DNA of 64,000 nucleotides, taken from Apodospora peruviana. Taxonomy: Eukaryota; Ascomycota; Sordariomycetes; Sordariales; Lasiosphaeriaceae. This document shows, in pieces, positions 53,967-64,000 of this stretch. The first letter of the stretch is position 1, and each line of letters starts with the position of its first letter. Position numbers and translations under genes: made by a program. The notes below the pieces were generated by a model. That model made no database searches and was not told the origin of the DNA. It worked only from the letters and a program-made list of their open reading frames with translations. The stretch spans positions 930,001-994,000 of the forward strand of contig JAUEDM010000001.1 in assembly GCA_033439685.1 (NCBI GenBank), given 5' to 3'.

Positions 53967-56900
53967 TCACCTCCTAGGCAAATTATTCCTCCCATACGTC
54001 GCCCCTCCAAACGCCGGTCCAGCCCCAAAGCCCTGCTGACTCACACTCTGCCTAACAATCATAGCAGCCGCCTGCGCAGCCGCCATCCTCTCGCGCTGCC
54101 GATGTCTCTCCCTCAGATACCCCGCTGCCTCAGGTCTCATCCTGAGTATCCTCAAAATCATATCGTCGCTCGGGTCCGCCTGCGCCTCCTTCCGTTTCTC
54201 CTCCTTGGCCTTCCTCATTGTCCCCAAGTTCCGACTCATCATGATACTCTTGCCCCTGCGTATCGTACCTAAACTGCCAAATGCCGCCGCGCCGCTAAAC
54301 GTCGGCCCAAAGGTCGGCGGCGCCGACAACCTATTGTGAGCAGCATTCGGTAGCAGCTGTTGCGCCTGCTGCTGCTGCGCCCTCTGCGCGTTCGCCGCCG
54401 CCATGCGCTCCGACGTGCGGATCAGGTTCTCCGTGGTCTCGAAGTAGAAGAAGTTCAACGACGCGAGCTCGTGCCACTTAGGCGACTTGAGCACGTCCGC
54501 CGGAACCCCCAGTACCTCGCCCGTCGCCTCGTCCTTGGCATTGAAGAAGGCGAACAGCATCTCCAGCCAGCGGTAGACCACGTCCATCTCGGCTTGCGTG
54601 AGCGGCTTCTGCATAGACGGTTTGTCCGACAGCGGTGGAACCAAAAGGTTCTCAATCGCGATGAGTACCTCTTTCCACAGCCGCGTCATGACCGCCATCA
54701 TCGTGGCATCGGTGAGCGTCTGTTTCATGATGGCAAAGTTCTCGTCAAAGTAGGCGAAGAGCGGCCGCAGTGCGTTCTCGATGTCGACCGGCTGGAGAGG
54801 CTGCGCGCTCGACTGGCGCTTCTTCCACAGGCTCGCCATCGATGCTGCGATGCCCTTGCTCAGCAGATTGCGCAGAGCCTCGTGGGACAATGAGGCGTTT
54901 ATGTGTGTGGTCAACTTGCATGCATGTCAGCGAAATCCTTTCCTGTAATGTCCGAGGAAACCATACCTTATCAGTGATCTTGCGCACCATATCGCGCTCC
55001 GTCCTCTTCAAGTGCCTGAACGCCTTACCAAAGTGGAACTGAATATCGTCGCGCTCGCCCTCCATGCTAACCCGGAGTAGCAGTCGACCTTGGGTATCAA
55101 GATCCAGCCAGAACTCCCTTGGCAGGTAATCGCTAAAATGAACAGGGTCCAACTTCAGAGATGTCCGCCCAACAAAGTCATGGTCACCAAAGGTATCATA
55201 ATCCCATATGGTGGCAATGATGTTAAGCGCCCCCGACACGGTGATATCAACCGACTCATCCCATCGTGGGTTGAGGTTCCGCATGATGATCCTGGTTTTG
55301 GCCAGTCGTTTCTGATACTCGTCACAAAGGACCACGTAGGGATCACTAGTCCCGCTCGGGTCGCATGCTTTCAAGTCCTCAGCTTCCACAATTTTGATTG
55401 TGAAGACGTACTGATTCGGCCTCTTAGTCACCTGTTTCGGTCCATCGACCTTGCGCAACACTTCGGCACAGCCATCCACGTTCATGGTCTTCTCCAGCTT
55501 GTCCAGCGCTTGCATGGCATATTCAATATTATTGAGTTTAACAAACGACTAGAGGGAGGTTAGCTTGCCATTCGTTTAGAGCGGTCAAAACACATCACAT
55601 ACCTCAGCATAGAACTGGAAAGGCTCGATCCTCTCCTTCGTGTTCCACGCATCCTTCGCATACTGCAGCCACTTCTCCTGAGCAGTCTTTGAGGAGATAG
55701 CAGCTTCCTGAGCAGTCTGTCGGTCCATCTCCTTTGCAAATTGCTGCTCGACGATTTCGCAGTACCTGCCAATGCCGGCGGCAAACCCCTTGGCAATCGC
55801 TGTCATGAACCTCGCGTGATGGACATCGTCATCCCATTCGAGCTTGTAGACCTGATCAACAGTCTGGTTAAAAAGCGTGAATATGTCCAGGATCGAGACG
55901 CTGTGGCGCTCCTCGTCGGTCGGTATATCTTCCGGATTGTGCGTCCGGACTTTGAATGGGTCCTGCTTGATGGCCTGGTCCACAAACTCCTTCATTTTGT
56001 CCTCGGCATTCTTGATCCACCGCCAAACAAAGCTCTCGAGCAGGCTTTCGACATGGAAGGCGAACGGTTTTCCTGGGAGCGACTCGACGTGCATCTTCCG
56101 AATCTCGACGAGTTCCTTGTACAGGTCAAACCCGTCTTGGAGTTCGATTTCATCGTCGCGAAATTTGGCTACCTCTATGACACGTCCGATAAATTCCTGG
56201 GCATCTTCCTCGAAGCTGGGGAAAATCGTCTCGACTAGGACCTTGAACGGATTGACACCCAGAATCTCCGGGTTCCTACGATATCGGTTCTTCGTCCGCG
56301 TGGCAAGGCCAACTACCGCCTTGCCAAGGTTCACAACGTGTCCGAAGTCCCAGTCTTCTTGGTTTCGAGGGATGTTAGCATCCAAGTAGTCACGGTAGAC
56401 TTTGCCAGCCTGCTGACGCAACCCGTTCTCAAGCTGCTGGGAGAACTCTGCCGAATCCTCGGCCCGCTCAGTAAAGACAGAATCGTTATAGACATGGTTT
56501 ACAAGGACGGACATGACGACGCCGATAGACGGAGGCTTTGGCTCGTAACAACGCAACATCAATGTGTAAAGATCCCGCAACAGAGCATCATAGAGATCCT
56601 TCAAAGCCTGCCGGTATCCTGCATAATCAGTGATCGTCCACCTGCTGGGCTCGATTTCCAGAAGGCTGGCCGTAAACATCTGAATAGCGGGCGTCTTCTT
56701 TGGAGGTTCTGGTAAAGGTTCCTTGACAAAGTCAAGGCATTGGTCAAGCTGCTCTACCGTTATCTCCTGGTCGAGGAACTTGCGAACTGCAACCTCGACA
56801 AACGTGACATAGCGGGTAAACTGTGGGATGCGCCATCGGACTGAAAGTTCTATCAGAAGCTCCATGGAGTGCTCCGAGAAGGGGAAAGAGGGTGCAGAGG

Positions 56901-58227
56901 AGTCTGTGTGCAGTTGATCGTACGACATGGCATACTGTAAAATCATCTTGTAAACGGCGCGTGAATCGGCGGGGATAAAAGTATAGTTCGGCTCATCAAC
57001 ACTCCGTATACTCGAGGCGTCCTCGAGCGAGAGTGATCCCAAGCTCATACCAGAGTCGTACCCTGAGAGACCTGAGTTTGGGTTCGAGAGCATTTTCCCG
57101 AGGTCTGTATATGCCTGGCCCTCTGCATACAATGACTGGGGCCGAATGGGCAAGGCCTTGTCGTGCGCAGCCGTTGATGTTCCCTTGAGATCAGGGCGTA
57201 CGCTCAGGATCTCGGCAAAGATCTGAGCCAGGTGAGGGTTCTCGTGCCGCTTCCACTCCTCAAAGGAATCATCTACGTCAAAATCCTGCCTCCGTAGAGT
57301 CCCAGCCATGTCTGCAGACAGTCTGAATTGATAGGTTTTGAAGTCTTTCAAAGCCGCTTCCTCTGTCCAGTGCGGTACCTTGGAGTCGAGATCTCCTTGC
57401 ACCTGGGAATTTGTGAGACCAAATATCTTGGCGACAACCTGCACCATAGGCATGTCTTTGATCTCGTAAGTTAGTGGGACTTCAACTTCCACGAATGAGT
57501 GATCCTCCTGGCCGGTGTCGAGCGACAGATTTTGGTCGTTAGTCAACAGTTTATTCTCGAGCGTGTTGAGACGATTGATCAGCTCCCGATCCCTCTCACC
57601 ACCGTGACTCTGGAGAATGCTGCTGAGAAGCCTGATAAACATGGCCAGATGCCTGTCAACAAGTGGTTTCCATGAGTGGTCATCGGGCGCTTTGCCACGA
57701 GACTGTGCCTTGCTAGCAGCCGAGTAGAATATCAGGAGTAAGGGTTCGACCTTTCTATCCTTGTCGATTGATTTTTGGAAGTCCTTGGCCGTAAAAGCAG
57801 TGTATGCCTCGGCAAATGTCCTCTTGACGGCAGCATCGTTGTATCCGGCCAGTCTCTCGATCCCTTGGAGAACGCCCGACATGCGCTTCTCGAGGGAGCG
57901 GCGGAAGTCGTGGGGCAGCTTGTTGTATGCGTATGATGATCCACTGGGGACAAACTCCTTCATCAGGTCGCCGATGCTCGAAGTGTGGACGCGCGCTACC
58001 GGTTTCGGGGTGCTGATATACTCCTTTCTCTTCTTCCGTGGCTGGAGCAGATAGTTGAGAAAGGCGACGCGGAGAGTGTACGAGTATGCGTCATCGTAGC
58101 TGACGGCGACTCGGCGAGCCCTCGATGTGGCGCGATTCCGACCAGTGCCATCGTGGACGCTCTGCAAGCTCTGGACTCGGCGATTCAGATTTGGGTTATA
58201 CGAAGCTGAAGCTCGGGACCCTGACAT
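53967..58227 (-). CDS. ync13: Munc13/UNC-13-like C2-MUN protein (Ync13-type)
   Basis: Three exons (58227-55603, 55548-54967, 54914-53967) with 54- and 52-nt introns join in phase 0 to 1384 residues. The N-terminus is basic (SRARRVAVSYDDAYSYTLRV). A long helical MUN/MHD1-like region follows (about 150-900; for example SVRWRIPQFTRYVTFVEVAV). A C2 domain comes at about 925-1020, with IKIVEAEDLKACDPSGTSDP, DPYVVLCDEYQKR and WDYDTFGDHDFVG carrying the calcium-loop Asp pattern. MHD2-like helices follow, and the tail is Gln/Ala/Arg-rich. Fission yeast Ync13 coordinates exocytosis and wall assembly at the septum; the same order of domains supports orthology. Expected at sites of exocytosis (hyphal tip, septum). 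Confidence 0.87.
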
Positions 58228-60874
58228 GGTTGAAGTTTGACGTCTCTAAACGCCAGCGATTCTGGGTGGTGGTTGGGTGGTGATGCCTGCGTTGAGAGCT
58301 GGCGTCGTCGATGGGCTTAAGATTCAGTCCCCTCCCGCCGTCATTGTGTTTCACCTGCCCACCAGCAGCCACAAGGGGAATCGGTCGGTGCCCGGGGATG
58401 GCGGGGTGATTTGTACGCTGAAGCCAGTGAGTCGACGTTGCACTTGTTGGACAGAGAGCAAGAGTCTCGAAGGCTAGTCTCTAATGAATCAGGCGGTTTT
58501 GGTGTCGAAATCGAGAATGATTGCTGTTCGTGGAAAGTTGAGGTTGGATCAAAACGTCATTCATGGTCGGGGATATCCATGCCTGGGCTCCGTGCCCTGT
58601 GGTCCAAGTGTTGCAGTGCTCCAAGGTACCCTACCCGCCCACTTGGTGAACCCCGCAACGGTGCTTACATCTTCCGCGCCTTGGCCCGGCTGAAATGCAC
58701 CATCAGTCCGAGTCCTATTTATAAAAGAACTCCATATCCCCGTCTCAAGTCGCCACTACTTTCAGGTATTCTACGGAACTTTCACGGAGATGTGTGATCA
58801 ATTTCAAAACGATGAATTGATCGTTGAAACATACAACTTGCGTTCTCACCCACCTCAACCTCCCTAGATATGGTAGGTTGGTGGCTGGCTACCTTAGGCC
58901 TTCGGAATCGTCCTTTCAGCACAACATCTCACGTCGTGCCATTGTCATCGGAACAATGCCTGTTCTTTGTCCCACCAACTAGGTACTTCCATCAGCAGAA
59001 ATTGCGGAAATTTGAGATGGCTTCGACGACACTGTAGGCCACTGGCCTCATAGAGAGGCCCATCGACCCGAGCGGGAGACTCGCTAGGCCCAAACATTGG
59101 CTTATCTCTGCGGCGCATGCCTCATGAAACTGAACATGCCAAGTTTGCAGAGATGTGTGGTGGTCAAATTATCGTGGCTTTTATTCTGTCCTCACCGAAC
59201 GCAGTCCCCACCTCCACTCCAGTATCGTTTCGCCAGACGGGACGTCCCGAGAGCTCATCGGTACGGAGCTGGTGATGTGCAGTGGCGGTCTTGCCCCTGC
59301 AGGAACTACCTACCGGGCTTTAAAGCAAGACATCAAACTGCAGGGCAACCTACGCTTTCATTGTTCTTCACTTGGGCTGGAGAGCCACGCAAGCCGCCGG
59401 GCTTTGATTGTCATTCCCAAACTGCGCCGATGATTTGTGAGTCGACTCGGTACATCTTTAAAGCAAATTCGAAGTGTGGTGTGCCAAGAGAGCCCAACAG
59501 CTTGATACACTTACAAACACAGGTCGGTGCTTCGTATAAATGAACTTCCAGGTTCTTTTGAAGGAACATCGGGAATGAGTGGGTTCCTGCCGGGTTGGAC
59601 ATTTCATTTCCCTTCTCACGCACATCCACGGCCCTGTCTGTGTCTTTGGAATTTGGAACAACTTGGCATCTCACGCAAGGCCGCGCCCTATTTAAACATT
59701 GCAGACAACGGTAAGCACCGAATATTTTATAGTGAGAGGGCGGAATGCTACAATTAACTGTTAGACCAAAGTTAAACGGAAACTTACACGTGAGATCAGA
59801 CCGTTGTGGACGCGTCACATCATACCTGTCACATTTCTTTTCTTCTTTTGGTGAGCAAAGCGCGGGGCTTGAAGCCTTGAACTGCCTAAAGTCTTCCATC
59901 ATTTATCGTGTAGGCAGTCACCTCAAATACAATACTGTAGCATCGAACCGTGAGGAAGGTCAGAAATAAAGATTGCAACAAAATACCATTCCAACGAGAA
60001 GATGGGACGAGACAAGGTTTCACGGCGTCACATCAGCGACCTGACCATGACACACTTACACGTGCGCCTGATGTCTCAACCGTCCAGCGACGACTGACAG
60101 ATCCACGTTGGTCACCTATCCAGTGAGCCGGAAACCCAGCCTTGACCGCCGGCCATCACGAGGTCACAAGCCAGTGAGCCACGGGCAATGGTGTTCCATA
60201 TTCGCAGTTCTGTCCTTGGCTCTTAAGAGATGACCCGCCTGAGAGGCGCAGTGAATCACTGCGTGTGCCTATTTCGCCAATATCCGCGTAAAAGTCCATG
60301 GTGCCGTGAAGAACAAGTACATCCATATATACCTAGTATCACAGCCCCTTCACACATTGCAGGCAGAAGCACATCAATTATTACCCGTGGATTATCGAGA
60401 TAAAGAGCTTCTTACAGTATTTGTGCCAGCCTGGAGACTCCACCTTTAGAGAACACGCTAAGATCTTTTTAGTGCTAGTCCCATTATTTCAGGCCAGGGG
60501 ACCACTGCGTACCAAAACCATCGGCAGGCAGACCGAATCTACAGTGCAGGGAAAGCCCAAGTCTCGAGTTGCGTGTGCGGCGCCCCTTCAACTTGCGACG
60601 CCGTGGCCTGAACCCCGCCGTGCCGCTCATGAGAGGAGCCGCTGGACGCCTACCTAGCCCGTACCGCCTGCCGCCAAAGGCACTTACTTGCAGTTGAAGG
60701 AAGACGGGATCCGACCTGACATAAAGTGGATTCCCTTTCTTTGCGCTCACTGAACCCGAACCACAACGCTCCATCGCTCCATGCCCCGAACCCGAACCCA
60801 AAGCGCCGTCCTGCCGTCTCTGTCGCCGTCGCCGCCTCCCTGATGCCCCCAGATTCAGCAATCGCGTCGACGAG
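58228..60874. other. Intergenic, no supported gene
   Basis: 2.6 kb between divergent genes without a supported gene. Open frames up to 163 residues occur on both strands, but none has family resemblance or splicing support. Holds both promoters. Confidence 0.5.
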
Positions 60875-63800
60875 ATGGGCAATGTTACCAGCACGCCCGA
60901 AGAGGGCGCATCCGTCTATCTTAGAGACCAGAATCGATGTAAGTTTACCTACTCCTCGTCCCGCCCGCCCCTGTGCGCCGACATCCCATGCCGCACCTCA
61001 GTCTGCCAACACAATCCTGACGACTAACGTCTTGTTCTTCTGGCAGTATCCATCTCCTCCGTCGCCATATCTAGCCCGCGAAAGCGCTCGTCTGTAAATA
61101 TCTTTCCGAATGCATATCCCGCTACAAGAGTATCTGCATCTCGACCGCTCGGCGAGAACAGCCCCATCGAGTTCGTCCAAGTTAGTCTACTCCTCCCTCT
61201 ATGTCCGTCGTCAATACTGACATTTGGACCTACAGGACACAGAAGTTGTCCCGAGTGCTGGCCCGGCCTTCTTACTGAAGCTCGCCAGCGACGACGAGCT
61301 CATCTTTACCTTCACATTTATCATTCGCCAGTCTCAAGAACCTTCGGGCGCAACCGACACCCACATCAACGGCCTGACCTTTGTATATGCCTCCACCGCC
61401 CGCGATGTCGAGAATCTGGTCACGCGCGAGTTCCACGCCGACCCAAATCTGCACAAAAATGCAAACGTTGAGTTGGTCGGAGACTACTCAACCGAGGGCC
61501 ACTCCTCGGTATCTTTCGAGTGGACCTGGCGCTGGAAGCCGCCAAAGAATACCGAGGATAAAGGCGGCGGTTGGAAGAATGCTTGCAGCGTTCGTACTAC
61601 CCTGGGAGGATCTGGTTGACGAGCTGCTAATGGCCCTCTAGTTTGTTGAATACGACCAGCGGGCCCATCGACTGAACACGCTTGCCAGCTTTTCTTTCTT
61701 CGTGGCCAGTTAGTGCCTCCAAGTCTGTCCACGTCTCTAAACAGAAAGCTTACCAACAAAAAAAAAAACAGACACTTCGCCATACCTCAGCCATCCCAGC
61801 TCCCCGTCGCCTCCGCTTCTCTTGAATGTCCCGCCCAAGGTCCGAGTGGTGTCTGCACAATCTCTCGAGTCGGGCATCAGCACAACCCTCGAGCAAGATG
61901 AAATCGCATCTCCAGGTCCCCTAGCCACCGAAGTAAACGTCCCACTGCCTTTTGCGTCGCCATCTGCAAAGGAGCCCATAAAGGTCGATGTGCCCTGTCC
62001 TAGGCCTGGCGAGGATGTTTCCGTAGCGGACGACGGCCCAGTCTTCCGAGCTACGATCAAGGCCCTCGAGCAAAAGACAGGAAACATGAGAATGCAGATG
62101 AAGAGATTAATAAAAAAGGCAGAACATGTGCACCAGGCACAACAAGAGGCCAATGATGCTTTCATGTCATTTATGGAAGCCCTGAAAGAAGTCTCTTCGA
62201 CCAACGCAAACGCCGTGCAGCCCGCTATTGAGCATTATTTCGACAAAATTGCGCGCGAGATCCTGTCATTTGAGCGCCAGAACACGTCCAACCTGCAAAA
62301 GATCGTTATTGACCCCATGAACAGGGTGTATCAACTAGACATCAAGCAAGCGGAGGTCAAGAAGCGCGATTTCGAGGAAGAGAGCAAAGACTATTACGCC
62401 TATGTCAGCCGTTACCTTGGCCAGAGACACGATTCAGTAAAGGCGAAGCAGAGCGACTCAAAATACCAATCCAAGCGCAAGACCTTCGAGCTCAAGCGTT
62501 TTGACTACTCCTCCTTCATGCAGGACCTTTCTGGGGGACGCAAAGAGCAGGAGATTCTGTCCCAGCTTACCAAATACGCCGATGCCCAAGCCAGGTTGTT
62601 TTTGGCCACTGCCAAGAAGGTTGACGAGCTCCTCCCGCAGCTCGAGGCTCTGTCCAGTGAGGTTCACGAAGCGGACAAGGAGTACCAATACCAACGACGC
62701 GAGCGGGAGGAGAAGAGAAGGTTACTCGAAAAAAGTAACCTCCCCTATTCCGAACAAGAGCCACCCGCAACGGCATCAGCCGCGACTACACTAGTACCCA
62801 CAAATGGACATCAATCCAACACGGATGCAGATCTTGGTCGAGCCGACAGTACAGGATCGCAGCTCAAGACCACTAGTCCTGGTATTATGCCCCATACGCC
62901 TGCCGTTGGGGATCTCTCCAGGTCCCCTGGTAGTCTCTCCAGCCCTGTTCCTGTCACTAGCCCCCCGCAGAACGCAAAATTTCGGGGCATCCGCGATCTG
63001 GAAGAACGGGATCCGGCACAGATGGTGAACTCTGAAAAGAATGGGACACAGAGGAAGGAGGGCCTTCTATGGGCTCTTAACCGGCCTGGTGGGCACGTGG
63101 ATCCGCGGGCCCTGAATAAGCAAGGTTGGCACAAGTAAGTCTTGCACCAAATTCACCGAGTGTTTGCAAAAGCTAATTCTGGCACAGGTTTTGGATTGTT
63201 CTCGACCAGGGAAAGCTCTCCGAGTATAGCAACTGGAAACAGAAGCTGGACTTACACATGGAACCCATCGACTTGCGCCTGGCTTCTGTGCGTGAGGCAA
63301 GAAACGCGGAGCGTCGCTTCTGCTTCGAGGTTATCACGCCGCATTTCAAGCGCGTATATCAAGCAACATCTGAAGAGGATATGAATAATTGGATTATGTC
63401 TATCAACAATGCACTACAGAGCGCCGTCGAGGGGCGCGGGATTAAAGACCTCAAACCGACGCCATCCCCGGGGGATTCGACCTTTAACAAGAGGGATATA
63501 GGGTCGATCTTGACCGGGAAGAGCTCTTCTGTTAGCCATGGCAGCCATTCCAGCCATAGCTCAAGCGGTGTCCCTCTACGGCGCACGACTGTTGGCGCCC
63601 GCCCAGGCACGGCACGTGGCAGCAGTTTCGATGATAACCCCGACAGGCTGCTCCAGATGTTCCGCGAGAATGATCAAGGGAACGGATGGTGCGCTGACTG
63701 TGGTTCTAATAACAAGGTTGAATGGGTCTCGCTTAATCTCGCCATCATTGTCTGCATCGAGTGCAGTGGTATCCACAGGTCTCTGGGCACACACATCAGC

Positions 63801-64000
63801 AAGATCCGATCATTGACACTGGACACCACTTCCTTTACCCCCGACATCATCGAACTTCTCCTCCTAGTTGGAAATAGGGTCTCCAACATGGTGTTCGAGG
63901 CCAGGTTGGATCCTGTCTTGAAGCTCACCCCCCAAGCGACACGGGAGCAGCGACTGAAGTTTATCACTTCCAAATACGTCGATAGGGCATTTATAGAACC
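60875..64000 (+). CDS. BAR-PH-ArfGAP protein (Csx2/centaurin type), 3' end beyond window
   Basis: Six exons inside the window (60875-60938, 61047-61180, 61236-61589, 61642-61708, 61772-63134, 63188 onward) join in phase. The product starts MGNVTSTPEEGASVYLRDQN. A fungal-specific N-terminal domain follows (FLLKLASDDELIFTFTF, VELVGDYSTEGH). Then come a BAR domain (about 300-500; LEQKTGNMRMQMKRLIKKAE, KYADAQARLFLATAKKVDEL), a PH domain with FWIVLDQGKLSEYSNWK, and the ArfGAP zinc finger WCADCG...VCIECSGIHRSLG near 63690-63790. The protein is expected to stimulate GTP hydrolysis on Arf at curved membranes (Golgi/endosomal traffic). It is open at 64000, so the GAP domain end and C-terminus are missing. 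Confidence 0.92.

Overview
This is 64 kb of nuclear DNA from a filamentous ascomycete, most likely a sordariomycete. The basis is short introns (about 50-120 nt) with GTANGT-like donors and a CTAAC/GCTAAC branch site, spaced genes on both strands, and clear fungal orthologues (PalF/Rim8, Utp18, Sec20, mitochondrial mL53, a Munc13-like Ync13, a BAR-PH-ArfGAP). The Sordariomycetes placement is inference from the feel of the proteins and intergenic motifs; no species is claimed. No tRNA, rRNA, transposon or CRISPR array was seen. Layout: 0.3-2.1 kb holds a secreted Cys-rich, Ser/Thr-rich single-pass membrane protein. The 3.2-14 kb stretch is accessory: a divergent pair made of a DUF7708-like/STAND-like gene (minus, 4.7-7.2 kb) and a DUF7025-type AAA+ ATPase gene (plus, 8.3-12.1 kb), followed by a second STAND-like gene (12.6-13.6 kb) that is paralogous to the C-terminal half of the first. 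The first two keep their exon phases and motifs but carry in-frame stops, a probable frameshift and broken splice acceptors, so they read as recently broken genes. A degenerate relic may lie at 3.8-4.6 kb. The 13.6-16.6 kb stretch is empty. From 16.6 kb on the window is mostly conserved housekeeping: palF (ambient pH arrestin) with a dense cluster of PacC-type GCCARG sites upstream, an F-box protein, a phenol-hydroxylase-like FAD monooxygenase, a small basic protein, utp18 (ribosome biogenesis), a GPI-type secreted protein, a fused pseudouridine-5'-phosphate glycosidase/PfkB kinase with a mitochondrial-type leader, a membrane-associated short-chain dehydrogenase, small fungal proteins at 38.8-40.3 kb, a 1767-residue acidic protein with a hydrophobic C-terminus, sec20 ending in RDEL, mrpl44 (mL53) with a (CA)16 repeat in its intron, inorganic pyrophosphatase, a 1384-residue Munc13-like protein, and the 5' part of a BAR-PH-ArfGAP gene cut by the window edge. 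The genes do not form a metabolic cluster. The strongest candidate for something undescribed is the AAA+/STAND-like locus at 4.7-13.6 kb. Its composition and decay fit a rapidly turning-over innate-immunity or allorecognition type locus, but that function is inference from protein families only.
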